64,000 nucleotides of DNA from NCBI RefSeq assembly GCF_021730615.1, contig NZ_JAJLMN010000001.1, forward strand, positions 3,979,501 to 4,043,500, written 5' to 3'. This stretch comes from Lichenibacterium dinghuense (GTDB lineage Bacteria; Pseudomonadota; Alphaproteobacteria; Rhizobiales; Beijerinckiaceae). Under the pieces are notes generated by a model. That model was given only the letters and a program-made list of their open reading frames with translations. It searched no databases and was not told where the DNA came from. This document shows, piece by piece, positions 1 through 8,877 of the stretch; position 1 is the stretch's first letter, and each line of letters opens with the position of its first letter. The position numbers and the translations under genes are program-made.

Positions 1-176
1 ACCACGGCGTGGGTGCCCCACAGGTAGACGGTGTCGGGCGGCGGCGCGGGCGGGCGCCGGTCGCCGTCTCCCCCGCGCGGGGGCGGGCGGCGCGAGGCGC
101 CGGAGCCGGGCGGGCGGGCGTCGGGTCGGCCGGTGCTCCGGGGCTTGCCGGGATGGTGGGGCTTCTTGGTCGACAA
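1..176 (-). CDS. TrmH/SpoU-family RNA methyltransferase, N-terminal fragment (cut by window edge)
   Basis: An open frame runs leftwards off the window. It begins with a basic, Pro/Arg/Gly-rich stretch of about 47 residues and ends with VYLWGTHAV, which resembles the substrate-binding N-terminal motif (YLYGxHAV) of RlmB/TrmH 2'-O-methyltransferases. In Hyphomicrobiales these proteins often carry a disordered basic leader like this one. No ATG is present; a TTG at 176 is the best start I can see, with a weak ribosome site, so the start is uncertain. It lies tail-to-head with the MFS gene stop at 215. Only the short motif supports the call, and the SAM-binding knot domain lies outside the window. 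Confidence 0.35.
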   Translation of the reverse strand, partial: MSTKKPHHPGKPRSTGRPDARPPGSGASRRPPPRGGDGDRRPPAPPPDTVYLWGTHAV

Positions 177-214
177 GTTGAGACTCGCGGCGCGGCCGGG
201 CGCCGCGGGCCTCC

Positions 215-1525
215 CTATTCGGCCGGCACGGCCACGATGGCAACGCCGTCCCGCCGCGTTCCGGCGGCCAGCGCCACGAGGGCCACGACGAGGCACATGA
301 CGCCGGCGGCGTAGAAGGCCGGCAGGTAGGTGCCGAGCCCCGTCCGCGCCGCGCCGGCCCCGTAGGTGGCGACGGCGGCGCCGAGCTGGTGGCCCGTGAA
401 CACCCAGCCGAACACCAGCGGCCCCTTCTCGCGCCCGAAGCTCTTCGCGGCGAGGCGCACCGTGGGGGGCACGGTGGCGATCCAGTCGAGCCCGTAGAAC
501 AGCGCGAAGATCGACAGGCCGTAGAGCGTGAAGGTGGAGTGGGGCAGCCACAGCAGCGACAGGCCGCGCAGCCCGTAATACCAGAACAGGAGCCAGCGGT
601 TGTCGAACCGGTCGGACAGGTAGCCCGACGCCACCGTGCCGACGAAGTCGAAGATCCCCATCATGGCCAGCACCGAGGCGGCGTCGGTTTCGCCGAGCTG
701 GAAGTCCGCGCAGAAGGAGATGAAGTGGGACTGGATCAGGCCGTTGGTGGACAGGCCGCAGATGAAGAAGGTGGCGAACAGCGCCCAGAAGGCCGGCACG
801 CCGGCGGCCTCGCGCAGCGTCAGAACGGCCCGGCGCACCGGGCCGGGGCCGGCGGAGGCGGGCGCGGCCGCCAGGGGCGCCGCGCCGCGCGCCTCCTCGC
901 CGTAGGCGCCGAGCCCGAGGTCCTCCGGCCGGTCGACCATGAACAGCGCCACCAGCGCCGCCACGGCCACGCAGGCCGCCACCGTGGGCACCACGGCGGC
1001 GCGCCACCCGACGTGGCTGACGAGCTGCGTCGCCAGCGGCAGGAAGGCGAGCTGGCCCGTCGCCGCGCTGGCGGTGAGCAGACCGAGCACGAGGCCGCGG
1101 CTCTTCGTGAACCAGCGGTTCGCCACCGTGGCGCCGAGCACCATGGCGGTGAGGCCGGTGCCGAGCCCGACCACGACGCCCCACAGGACGAGCAGCTGCC
1201 AGAAGGACGTCATGGCGGTCGCGAGCAGCAGCCCGGCCGAGATCAGCGCCACGGCGCAGACCACCACGGCGCGCAGGCCGAAGCGCAGGATGAAGGCGGC
1301 CGAGAAGGGCGCCATCAGGCCGAACAGCAGGATGCGCAGGGCCAGCGCCGAGGAGATCGTGGCGGTGGACCAGCCATATTCGGCGTGGAGCGGCAGGATC
1401 AGCGCGCCGGGCAGCCCCATGGCGCCCGCCGTGGTCAGCATGGCCAGGAAGGTCAGCGCGGCCACCACCCAGGCGTAGTGGATGCCGCGCCGGGCCAGGA
1501 TGGCGTTCAATCGTCGGGCCAGCAT
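215..1525 (-). CDS. MFS transporter
   Basis: This 436-residue protein has about twelve hydrophobic segments and a central hydrophilic loop (residues about 190-225), the normal layout of a major facilitator. It resembles the oxalate/formate-antiporter-like and monocarboxylate-type MFS proteins: the N-terminus has IHYAWVVAAL, helix 4 to 5 has RWFTKSRGLVLGLL, and the second half has YLSDRFDNRWLLFWYYGLRG. The start ATG at 1525 lies two bases after the stop of the MarR gene, so the two are probably co-transcribed and translationally coupled. The likely role is uptake or efflux of a small organic acid or drug under MarR control; the substrate cannot be read from sequence. Confidence 0.85.
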   Translation of the reverse strand: MLARRLNAILARRGIHYAWVVAALTFLAMLTTAGAMGLPGALILPLHAEYGWSTATISSALALRILLFGLMAPFSAAFILRFGLRAVVVCAVALISAGLLLATAMTSFWQLLVLWGVVVGLGTGLTAMVLGATVANRWFTKSRGLVLGLLTASAATGQLAFLPLATQLVSHVGWRAAVVPTVAACVAVAALVALFMVDRPEDLGLGAYGEEARGAAPLAAAPASAGPGPVRRAVLTLREAAGVPAFWALFATFFICGLSTNGLIQSHFISFCADFQLGETDAASVLAMMGIFDFVGTVASGYLSDRFDNRWLLFWYYGLRGLSLLWLPHSTFTLYGLSIFALFYGLDWIATVPPTVRLAAKSFGREKGPLVFGWVFTGHQLGAAVATYGAGAARTGLGTYLPAFYAAGVMCLVVALVALAAGTRRDGVAIVAVPAE

Positions 1526-1527
1526 GG

Positions 1528-1980
1528 TCAATCCCCTTCCGTCGCGGCCGGCGCCGCTTCCGTGTGGCGCGCCAGGGCGAGGAGGCTCGCGCGGAGCGCC
1601 CGCGCCTCCTCGGTGCCGAAGCTGCGGTCGAACCGGTCCTGCGCGGCGCGCCACAGCGGCAGGCAGCGCTCGCGCTTGGCGCGGCCCTCCGCCGTCAGGG
1701 CGACGCGGCGCAGCCGCGCGTCGCGCGCGTCGGGCAGAACGGCCAGGAAGCCGTCGCGCTCCAGCGGGCGCAGGTTGTGGGCCAGCGTCGTGCGGTCGAG
1801 GCCGAGCAGGTCGGACAACTCCGTCATGCTGGGCGGCGCGTCCCCGCTCCACTTGGCGAGGTTGCCCAGCACGGCATATTGCGACACGGTCAGGCCCTCG
1901 GGGGCCAGGGCGGCGTCGTAGTCCTGGCTCAGGCGACGCGCCGCCATGCGGAGCGCCGAACAGGTGCATTGGATGTCCAT
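1528..1980 (-). CDS. MarR-family transcriptional regulator
   Basis: This 150-residue winged-helix protein begins MDIQCTCSALRMAARRLSQ, the N-terminal CTC...LR.AAR motif shared by a MarR subgroup. The recognition helix region is MTELSDLLGLDRTTLAHNL and the wing region carries DARDARLRRVALTAEG. An upstream in-frame ATG at 2061 exists, but the protein family starts at MDIQ, so 1980 is chosen. Its stop lies two bases before the MFS start, so it is the first gene of a two-gene operon and probably represses it and itself. The Cys pair near residues 5 and 7 could sense oxidants or metals; this is inference. Confidence 0.85.
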   Translation of the reverse strand: MDIQCTCSALRMAARRLSQDYDAALAPEGLTVSQYAVLGNLAKWSGDAPPSMTELSDLLGLDRTTLAHNLRPLERDGFLAVLPDARDARLRRVALTAEGRAKRERCLPLWRAAQDRFDRSFGTEEARALRASLLALARHTEAAPAATEGD

Positions 1981-2094
1981 CGCCCCCCACCCCGCGCCGT
2001 CGCCGATGATGCGTGTATATGCACCCAATCGGGGCCGCGTCAAACCGGCCGCCGCATTCACGGGCTATTCAGCGGCGCGGCTTAGTGTGCCCTC

Positions 2095-2424
2095 ATGACG
2101 CGTGCCGCCCTCATCCTGGCCGTGCTGGCCCTGGAATGCGGGCCCGCGCTGGCCCAAGGTCCCCCGGACGACGTCGCGCCGCTGGCCTGCGTGCGCCCCG
2201 CCCGCGCGCGCGAGCTGTTCTTCGAGAAGGGGCTCGTACCCCCGATCCGGGCGATGCGGCAGGCTTCCGACCTGTCGAACGCGGAAGCCATCGACATCCA
2301 GCTCTGCTGGTTCCGCGGCGAGCTGGTCTACGACGTGACGCTGCTCGGCCGGGACGGCCCCGTCACCCACCGCCTGGTGTCGGCCGCCACGGGCACGCCC
2401 CTCGGCCAGCGCCCGAAACCCTGA
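2095..2424 (+). CDS. feuN: FeuN-like small periplasmic protein (PepSY-like)
   Basis: This 109-residue protein has a signal peptide (about residues 1-20, ending PALAQG) and a small mature domain with two cysteines (C32, C71) that could form a disulfide. The fold pattern near the C-terminus (CWFRGELVYDVTLLGRDG) is PepSY-like. It lies directly upstream of an OmpR-type regulator and a kinase. In Sinorhizobium the equivalent gene, feuN, encodes a periplasmic inhibitor of the FeuQ kinase, so the same role is inferred here. The name rests on context, size and topology; sequence identity to FeuN was not measured. Confidence 0.6.
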   Translation: MTRAALILAVLALECGPALAQGPPDDVAPLACVRPARARELFFEKGLVPPIRAMRQASDLSNAEAIDIQLCWFRGELVYDVTLLGRDGPVTHRLVSAATGTPLGQRPKP

Positions 2425-2449
2425 TCCGAACCACCGCGAGGACAGCGCC

Positions 2450-3142
2450 ATGAGGCTCCTGGTTGTCGAGGACGATCGCGACCTGAACCGCCAGATCGTG
2501 GCGGGGCTGGAGGGCGCCGGCTATGCCGTGGACCGCGCCTACGACGGCGAGGAGGGGCACTTCCTCGGCGACACCGAGCCCTACGACGCCGTGGTGCTCG
2601 ACATCGGCCTGCCCAAGCGCGACGGCATCGCGGTGCTGGAAGCCTGGCGGGCGGGGGGCCGCACCATGCCGGTGCTGATCCTCACCGCCCGCGACCGCTG
2701 GAGCGACAAGGTCAAGGGCTTCGACGCCGGCGCCGACGACTACGTGGCCAAGCCCTTCCACATGGAGGAGGTGCTGGCCCGCGTGCGCGCCCTGCTGCGC
2801 CGCGCCGCCGGCCACGCCAGCGCCGAGCTCACCTGCGGCCCCGTCACGCTCGACACCCGCGCGGGCCGCGTGTCGGTCGACGGCAACGCCGTGAAGCTCA
2901 CCTCGCACGAGTACCGGCTGCTGTCCTACCTCATGCACCACACCGGCCGCATCGTGTCGCGCGGCGAGATCGTCGAGCACCTCTACGACCAGGACTTCGA
3001 CCGCGACTCCAACACGATCGAGGTCTTCGTCGGCCGCCTGCGCCGCAAGCTCGGCGTCGAGGTCATCCAGACCATGCGCGGCCTCGGCTACCTCGTGGCC
3101 CCGCCCGAGGGCGACAAGAAGCCCGCCAAGAAGGACGCGTGA
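2450..3142 (+). CDS. feuP: OmpR-family response regulator (FeuP-like)
   Basis: The 230-residue protein has a receiver domain (about 1-115) with acidic pocket E7-D8-D9, phospho-acceptor D51 in VVLDIGLPKRDG, T79 and K101, followed by an OmpR winged-helix DNA-binding domain (about 125-222, with SRGEIVEHLYDQDFDRDSN and VGRLRRKLG). It starts 25 bases after the feuN-like stop and overlaps the kinase start (GTGA), so the three form one operon. FeuP in rhizobia controls cyclic glucan export and osmoadaptation; PhoP-type regulators are the nearest alternative name. The position just upstream of the ccm operon matches the rhizobial feu-cyc order. Confidence 0.85.
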   Translation: MRLLVVEDDRDLNRQIVAGLEGAGYAVDRAYDGEEGHFLGDTEPYDAVVLDIGLPKRDGIAVLEAWRAGGRTMPVLILTARDRWSDKVKGFDAGADDYVAKPFHMEEVLARVRALLRRAAGHASAELTCGPVTLDTRAGRVSVDGNAVKLTSHEYRLLSYLMHHTGRIVSRGEIVEHLYDQDFDRDSNTIEVFVGRLRRKLGVEVIQTMRGLGYLVAPPEGDKKPAKKDA

Positions 3143-4590
3143 GCGTGGGGGCGGGCGCCCGCCGCGCCTTCGACCGCTTCGGCCGCGGATCCATCGCGAC
3201 GCGGCTGTTCCTGTCGGCCGCGTTCTGGAGCGTGCTGATCCTGCTGCTCGCCGGCGTGACGCTGTCGGCCATCAACCGCCGCTCGGCCGAGGCCGACTTC
3301 GACCAGCGCCTGTCGGTCTACGTCAGGGCGCTGGCCGCCAACCTCGGCGACCCCGGCGACGAGAACCATTCCAACCTCGGCCAGCTCGGCGAAACCATGT
3401 TCGAGCTGCCGCTGTCCGGCTGGTACTGGCAGATCACGCCGCTCGACGGCGACCCCAACGACATCCGCGCGTCGCGCTCGCTCTTCGCCGAGCGCCTGCC
3501 CAGGCTGCCGGGCGACGGCGTCGAATCGGACTTCGCCGGCATCCGGCGCGGCTACGCGATGGGGCCGGACGACCGGCGGCTGCGCCTCGTCGAGCGCGAC
3601 ATCGAGACCGACGACAAGCACCGCTACCTCGTCCAGGTCGCGGCCTCGCCCGAGGAGGTCGAGCTCGACATCCAATCCTTCAACGTGGCCCTGGAGGTCA
3701 CGCTCGCCGTGCTGGCCCTGGCCCTCATCCTGTCGACCGTGTTGCAGGTGCGCTTCGGCCTCCGCCCGCTGCGCCAGCTCGGCGCCGGCGTCGCGGCCAT
3801 CCGCCAAGGCGAGGCCGAGCGGATCGAGGGCGAATACCCGCGCGAGATCGCGCCCCTCGCCAACGAGCTGAACCTGCTCATCGTCGCCAACCGCGAGATC
3901 GTGGACCGCGCCCGCACCCACGTCGGCAACCTCGCCCACGCGCTGAAGACGCCGCTCAGCGTCATCGTCAACGAGGTGTCGGCGCCCGGCGCCGCCGAGC
4001 CGGACGGGCTCGCCGCCAAGGTGCGCGACCAGGTCGGCATCATGCGCGACCAGGTCACCCACTACCTCGACCGCGCCCGCGCGGCGGCGCGCTCGACCGT
4101 GATCGGCACCGTGACGGACGTGCGACCGGTGATCGACGGCCTCGTGCGCACCTTCGGCAAGATCTACCGCGACCGCGACATCGTGTTCGAGGCCGTGCTG
4201 CCGGACGGCCTGCGCTTCCGCGGCGAGAAGCAGGACCTCGAGGACCTCGTCGGCAACCTCGTCGACAACGCCGGCAAGTGGGCCGCGGGGCGGGTGCGCG
4301 TCACGGTCGAGACCACGAACGACCCCGGCGAGCTCGGCCCCTCGGCCCTGCTGATCTTCGTCGACGACGACGGCGCGGGGCTCGACGCGGAGGCCCGCGG
4401 CCAGGTGGCCCGGCGCGGGCGCCGCCTCGACGAATCGAAGCCCGGCTCGGGCCTCGGCCTTTCCATCGTCACCGACCTCGCCGGCACCTACGGGGGCAGC
4501 TTCACGCTGGACGAGAGCCCGCTCGGCGGCCTGCGCGCCGTGCTCCGCCTGCCGGGGAGCCGTACCGATTTCCGCCCGAATCCCGTGTGA
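3139..4590 (+). CDS. feuQ: Membrane sensor histidine kinase (FeuQ/PhoQ-like)
   Basis: The 483-residue protein has a transmembrane helix at about 24-44, a periplasmic sensor of about 140 residues (45-185), a second helix at about 186-206, a HAMP-like linker, and a PhoQ-type dimerisation helix with acceptor H267 in NLAHALKTPLSV. The HATPase_c domain follows, with N-box LVGNLVDNAGKW, a G1 box near DDDGAGL and a G2 box GSGLGLSIV. The GTG start is chosen because it overlaps the regulator stop as GTGA. It presumably senses envelope or osmotic state and phosphorylates the upstream regulator, with the FeuN-like protein acting on its periplasmic domain. Confidence 0.85.
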   Translation: MSVGAGARRAFDRFGRGSIATRLFLSAAFWSVLILLLAGVTLSAINRRSAEADFDQRLSVYVRALAANLGDPGDENHSNLGQLGETMFELPLSGWYWQITPLDGDPNDIRASRSLFAERLPRLPGDGVESDFAGIRRGYAMGPDDRRLRLVERDIETDDKHRYLVQVAASPEEVELDIQSFNVALEVTLAVLALALILSTVLQVRFGLRPLRQLGAGVAAIRQGEAERIEGEYPREIAPLANELNLLIVANREIVDRARTHVGNLAHALKTPLSVIVNEVSAPGAAEPDGLAAKVRDQVGIMRDQVTHYLDRARAAARSTVIGTVTDVRPVIDGLVRTFGKIYRDRDIVFEAVLPDGLRFRGEKQDLEDLVGNLVDNAGKWAAGRVRVTVETTNDPGELGPSALLIFVDDDGAGLDAEARGQVARRGRRLDESKPGSGLGLSIVTDLAGTYGGSFTLDESPLGGLRAVLRLPGSRTDFRPNPV

Positions 4591-4680
4591 GGCGAGCTTC
4601 GAGAAAGACTTTCGGTGTTATCGTGTCCCGGAGGGGCGCGCGGGCGCGCGCCCACCGTGAGTCGAGGGGATCGGGGCGGC

Positions 4681-5148
4681 ATGGCGGGGATCGGGAAACG
4701 GGCGGCGTTCGTCGCTGCGGCTGTGATGGGCGCGTCGGCGCTGGCCGGCTGTTCGAGCACGGGCACGGGCGGCGTGTCCCTCGCATCCCTGTCCGCCCCG
4801 GCTCCGGCCCCCGTCCCGGCCGCGCCGCTGCCCGTGCCGGTCAACTACGGCGGCTTCCTCGGCGGCCCGGCCGGGTCGAAGCTGCCCGAGGCCGACCGCA
4901 AGGCGGCCCTCGCGGCGGAGGACGGCGCGATCGCGTCGGGCGAGCGCCGCAGCTGGAAGGGGGCCGGCGGCGTCTACGGCTTCGTGGTGCCCGGCCCGAA
5001 CTCGGCCGCCGCCACCGCGATCCCGGCCGACGGCGCCCCGGCCGAGTGCCGCTCCTTCACCTCGACGATCTTCTTCGGCGGCCGGCCGCAGACCGGCAAG
5101 GGCACGGGCTGCCGCGACCTCGACGGCAACTGGCATGTGACCTCTTGA
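4681..5148 (+). CDS. Outer-membrane-type lipoprotein, surface-antigen-like
   Basis: This 155-residue protein has an N-terminal signal with lipobox LAGC (lipid-accepting C24), then an Ala/Pro-rich linker (about 35-55) and a C-terminal domain with SWKGAGGVYGFVVPG and a closing GCRDLDGNWH, as in the small RT0821/Lpp0805-type surface antigens. The linker should let the domain reach away from the membrane. Start 4681 is preferred because it puts the signal peptide at the N-terminus; an upstream in-frame ATG (4615) would add an unlikely leader. It lies between the kinase and ccmI, about 90 bases after the former. Its function is unknown. Confidence 0.7.
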   Translation: MAGIGKRAAFVAAAVMGASALAGCSSTGTGGVSLASLSAPAPAPVPAAPLPVPVNYGGFLGGPAGSKLPEADRKAALAAEDGAIASGERRSWKGAGGVYGFVVPGPNSAAATAIPADGAPAECRSFTSTIFFGGRPQTGKGTGCRDLDGNWHVTS

Positions 5149-5203
5149 GCATGCCGCCCGTTTTGGCGTTCCCGCCCCGGTGAGGAGGCGCTAAAAGACG
5201 GGC

Positions 5204-6373
5204 ATGGTCTGGTTAGCCTTCGCCTTCATGGCCATCGCCGCGGTGATCTGCGTGTCCTGGCCGCTGCTGCGCCCGCGCGCGAACGCGGCGGCGGACGCGA
5301 CCGACGTCTCCTTCTACCGCGACCAGCTGCGCGAGCTCGACGCCGACGTCGACCGCGGCATCCTGCGCCCCGCCGACGTCGAGGCGACCCGCGTCGAGCT
5401 CGGCCGGCGCCTTATCCAGGCGTCCGAGGCCACCGGCGCCGCGCCCGCGGCGGCCCGCCGGCGCGTCGCCGCCGCGGGGATCGCGGGCGCCTTCGTGGTG
5501 GCCGCCGCGGCCGGGCTCTACGCCGAGGTCGGGCACCCCAGCCAGCCCGACGCGCCCCTCGCGGCCCGCGAGGCCGGCAAGACCGACTTCGCCTCCGCCA
5601 TCGCCAAGATCGAGGCCCACCTCGCCTCCGACCCGAACGACGGCCGCGGCCTTGAGATCATGGCGCCCGTCTACATGCGGATGGGGCGGTTCGACGACGC
5701 CGTGAGGACCTACCGGGACATCATCCGCGTGCTCGGCCGCTCGCCGTCCCGCGAGGCGGAACTCGGGCAGGCCCTGGTGCTGCAGGCCGACGGCGTCGTC
5801 ACGGGCGACGCCCGCCAGGTCTTCGACGCCGCGCTCAAGGACGACCCCGCCCTGCCGCAGGCGCGCTTCTTCATCGGGCTCGCGGCCCTGCAGGACGGCG
5901 ACAAGGCCAAGGCCCGCGCGACCTGGGACGCGCTGATCCGCGAGGCACCCCCCGAGGCGCCCTACCTCCCCGTCGTCCGCGAGCGCGTGGCCGAACTCGA
6001 CGGCGCGCCGCCCGTCCCCGCGCGGGCCGAAGCGTCCTCCCCGATGGCGCGGCCCGCCGCGGCGCCGGGCGGGCCGATGTCGGGCGCCGCCCTGCCGCCG
6101 AACATGCCGGCCGGCGCGGCCGCGATCGCCTCGCTCCCGGCCGGGCAGCAGCAGGCCGCCATCCGCGGCATGGTGGACGGGCTCGCCGCGCGCCTCGCCG
6201 AGAACGGCCAGGACGCCGCCGGCTGGCTGCGCCTCGTGCGGGCCTACCGCGTGCTGGGCGAGCAGGACAAGGCCGTCAAGGCCCTGGCCGACGCCCGCCG
6301 CAGCATGACCGGCGACCCGCAGGTGCTGGGCCAGCTCGACAGCCTGGCGCGTGAACTCGGATTGGAGAGCTGA
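5204..6373 (+). CDS. ccmI: Cytochrome c biogenesis protein CcmI (CycH)
   Basis: The 389-residue protein starts with a membrane helix (about 1-20), followed by the CcmI signature [19 protein letters not shown] and a cytoplasmic loop with a leucine-rich helix, a second helix at about 88-105, then a periplasmic TPR region (about 125-265 and 335-385). CcmI holds apocytochrome c and hands it to CcmFH for haem attachment. It is the first gene of ccmI-E-F-H (rhizobial cycHJKL). A Pro/Ala/Met-rich linker (about 270-310) separates the TPR blocks. GAGGAGG lies about 16 bases upstream of the ATG, further than usual; a promoter may lie in the 55-base gap. Confidence 0.93.
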   Translation: MVWLAFAFMAIAAVICVSWPLLRPRANAAADATDVSFYRDQLRELDADVDRGILRPADVEATRVELGRRLIQASEATGAAPAAARRRVAAAGIAGAFVVAAAAGLYAEVGHPSQPDAPLAAREAGKTDFASAIAKIEAHLASDPNDGRGLEIMAPVYMRMGRFDDAVRTYRDIIRVLGRSPSREAELGQALVLQADGVVTGDARQVFDAALKDDPALPQARFFIGLAALQDGDKAKARATWDALIREAPPEAPYLPVVRERVAELDGAPPVPARAEASSPMARPAAAPGGPMSGAALPPNMPAGAAAIASLPAGQQQAAIRGMVDGLAARLAENGQDAAGWLRLVRAYRVLGEQDKAVKALADARRSMTGDPQVLGQLDSLARELGLES

Positions 6374-6377
6374 GGCC

Positions 6378-6872
6378 ATGCGGCGCAAGACCAAACGGCT
6401 CGTCATGATCTCGGGCGCGCTCGGCGTAATGGGCGTCGCCGCCGGGCTGACGCTCTTCGCGCTGCGCGACAGCGTGGTGTTCTTCTACGGGCCGACGGAA
6501 TTCGCCGAGAAGGCCCCGGCGCTCGGCACGCGGCTGCGCATCGGCGGCCTCGTCGAGAAGGGCTCGCTGACGCGCGAGGGCGACGCCACCGTCCGCTTCG
6601 CGGTGACGGACAACGCCAGGGACGTGCGCGTGTCCTATACAGGCATCCTGCCGGACCTGTTCCGGGAAGGGCAGGGCGTGGTGGCCGAGGGCACGGTGAC
6701 CGGCCCCGGCCAGTTCACGGCGGATTCGGTGCTGGCCAAGCACGACGAGACCTATATGCCGCGCGAGGTGGCCGACGCGCTGAAGAAGAGCGGCCAGTGG
6801 CAGCCCGACGGCAACACCGCCTCGGCGGCGCCGGCGCTGCTGCCGGCTTCGGCCTCGGCCGCCATCCGCTGA
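6378..6872 (+). CDS. ccmE: Haem chaperone CcmE (CycJ)
   Basis: The 164-residue protein has one N-terminal membrane anchor (about 8-28) and the CcmE OB-fold domain, with the haem-attaching histidine H122 and tyrosine Y126 in [10 protein letters not shown]. CcmE binds haem covalently in the periplasm and delivers it to CcmF. The typical length is 150-165. It starts four bases after the ccmI stop and is ten bases from ccmF, so the operon is tight. The C-terminal tail (about 140-164) is Ala-rich and probably disordered. Nothing suggests damage. Confidence 0.95.
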   Translation: MRRKTKRLVMISGALGVMGVAAGLTLFALRDSVVFFYGPTEFAEKAPALGTRLRIGGLVEKGSLTREGDATVRFAVTDNARDVRVSYTGILPDLFREGQGVVAEGTVTGPGQFTADSVLAKHDETYMPREVADALKKSGQWQPDGNTASAAPALLPASASAAIR

Positions 6873-6882
6873 GGCGCCCCGC

Positions 6883-8877
6883 ATGTTCGACGAGACCGGC
6901 CATTTCGCCCTGGTGCTGGCGCTGGCGCTGGCGCTGGTGCAGTCCGTCCTGCCGATGTGGGGCTCGGTCCGCCGCGACCTCACCCTGATGGGCACCGCCG
7001 TGCCGGTCGCGCTCGGCCAGTTCGCCCTCATCGCCTACAGCTTCGCCTGCCTGACGGTGGCCCATGTCGCGAGCGACTTCTCGCTCGTCAACGTGGTCGA
7101 GAACACCCACTCGACCCAGCCGCTCGTCTACAAGATCGCCAGCGTGTGGGGGAACCACGAGGGCTCGATGCTGCTCTGGGTGCTGATCCTGGCGCTGTTC
7201 GGCGCCCTGGTGGCGGCCTTCGGCCCCGGCATCCCGGTCGTGCTGCGCTCCGCGACCCTCGCCGTGCAGGGCTGGATCGCCTCGGCCTTCCTGCTCTTCA
7301 TCCTGCTGACCAGCGACCCCTTCGCCCGCGTGGCCCGGCCGCCGGTGGAGGGGCGCGACCTCAACCCGATCCTGCAGGACCTCGGCCTCGCGATCCACCC
7401 GCCGCTGCTCTACCTCGGCTACGTCGGCTTCTCGATCGTCTTCTCCTTCGCGGCGGCCGCGCTCATCACCGGCCGCGTCGACGCCGGCTGGGCGCGCTTC
7501 GTGCGGCCCTGGGCGCTGCTCGCCTGGACGTTCCTGACGCTCGGCATCGCCATGGGCTCCTACTGGGCCTATTACACGCTCGGCTGGGGGGGCTTCTGGT
7601 TCTGGGACCCGGTCGAGAACGCGTCGCTGATGCCCTGGCTCGCCGGCACGGCGCTTCTCCACTGCACCAGCGTGATGGAGAAGCGCGAGGCCCTGAAGGT
7701 GTGGACCATCTTCCTGGCCATCACGACCTTCTCGCTGTCGCTGCTGGGCACCTTCCTGGTCCGCTCGGGCGTGCTGACCTCGGTCCACTCCTTCGCGAGC
7801 GACCCGACGCGCGGCACCTTCATCCTGCTGATCCTGGCCCTCTTCATCGGCGGCTCCTTCGCGCTCTACGCGTGGCGGGCGCCGATGCTGCGGGTGGGCG
7901 GCATCTTCGCGCCGGTATCGCGCGAGGGCTCGCTGGTGTTCAACAACCTGTTCCTGTCGGCTTGCTGCGCCACCGTGCTGGTGGGCACGCTCTACCCGCT
8001 CGCGCTGGAGGCCCTGACAGGCCAGAAGATCTCGGTCGGGGCCCCGTTCTTCAACCTCACCTTCGGCCCGCTCATGGTGCCGCTGCTCTTCGTCATGCCC
8101 TTCGGCCCGGCCCTGGCCTGGAAGCGCGGCGACCTCCTCGGTGCCGCGCAGCGCCTGACCGTGGCGCTCGGCATCGGGCTCCTCGTGGCCGTGGTGCTGG
8201 TCGCCGCCACCCGCGGCGGCCCGGTGCTGGCGCCGCTCGGCGCCGCGCTCGCGGCCTACATCATCGTCGGCGCGCTGACCGACGTCGCGCTGCGGGTGCG
8301 CCCACGCCCCATGCCGCTGCGCGCCGTGGCGGAGCGCGCCGCCGGCCTGCCGCGCTCCGCCTGGGGCACCGCCGTGGCCCACGCCGGCATGGGCGTGATG
8401 CTGCTCGGCCTCGCCGCGACGGGCTGGGGCGTCGAGCGCATCGCCGCCGTCCACCCCGGCCAGCCCGTCGACCTCGGGCCCTACCGCGTGACCATCACGG
8501 CGCTCGTGCCGCGGCCCGGCCCGAACTACAGCGAGACGCTGGCCGAGACGGTCGTGACGCGCGACGGCCGCGTGGTCGCCGAGATCGCGCCCGCCAAGCG
8601 CTTCTTCGCCACGCGGCAGCAGACCGTGGCCGCGGCCGGCATCGTCACGCTGGGGCTCGGCCAGGTCTACGTCAGCCTCGGCGACCAGCATTCGGACGGC
8701 ACGATCGACACGCGCATGTTCTGGAAACCGCTGGTGTCGCTGATCTGGTTCGGCGCGATCGTCATGGCGGTGGGCGGCGTGCTGTCGCTGTCGGACCGGC
8801 GGCTGCGCATCGGCGTCGCCTTCCGCCGCCCCCGCGCCGCGGCGGCCGGGCCGCGCCCGCCGGTGCCAGCCGAATGA
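6883..8877 (+). CDS. ccmF: Cytochrome c haem lyase subunit CcmF (CycK)
   Basis: This 664-residue polytopic membrane protein has around fifteen hydrophobic segments. The tryptophan-rich WWD-type motif GGFWFWDPVENASLMPWL is near residues 240-255, and conserved haem-binding histidines lie in HEGS and in SVHSF. CcmF takes haem from CcmE and, with CcmH, ligates it to apocytochrome c on the periplasmic side. The C-terminal periplasmic domain (about 510-620) precedes the last helix. The stop overlaps the ccmH start (ATGA), showing translational coupling. The length matches the family (about 650). Confidence 0.95.
   Translation: MFDETGHFALVLALALALVQSVLPMWGSVRRDLTLMGTAVPVALGQFALIAYSFACLTVAHVASDFSLVNVVENTHSTQPLVYKIASVWGNHEGSMLLWVLILALFGALVAAFGPGIPVVLRSATLAVQGWIASAFLLFILLTSDPFARVARPPVEGRDLNPILQDLGLAIHPPLLYLGYVGFSIVFSFAAAALITGRVDAGWARFVRPWALLAWTFLTLGIAMGSYWAYYTLGWGGFWFWDPVENASLMPWLAGTALLHCTSVMEKREALKVWTIFLAITTFSLSLLGTFLVRSGVLTSVHSFASDPTRGTFILLILALFIGGSFALYAWRAPMLRVGGIFAPVSREGSLVFNNLFLSACCATVLVGTLYPLALEALTGQKISVGAPFFNLTFGPLMVPLLFVMPFGPALAWKRGDLLGAAQRLTVALGIGLLVAVVLVAATRGGPVLAPLGAALAAYIIVGALTDVALRVRPRPMPLRAVAERAAGLPRSAWGTAVAHAGMGVMLLGLAATGWGVERIAAVHPGQPVDLGPYRVTITALVPRPGPNYSETLAETVVTRDGRVVAEIAPAKRFFATRQQTVAAAGIVTLGLGQVYVSLGDQHSDGTIDTRMFWKPLVSLIWFGAIVMAVGGVLSLSDRRLRIGVAFRRPRAAAAGPRPPVPAE

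Noticed and set aside
6715-8691. Minus-strand 658-codon frame opposite ccmF
   Set aside because: Composition is low-complexity Ala/Arg/Glu/His; ccmF on the plus strand has clear motifs.
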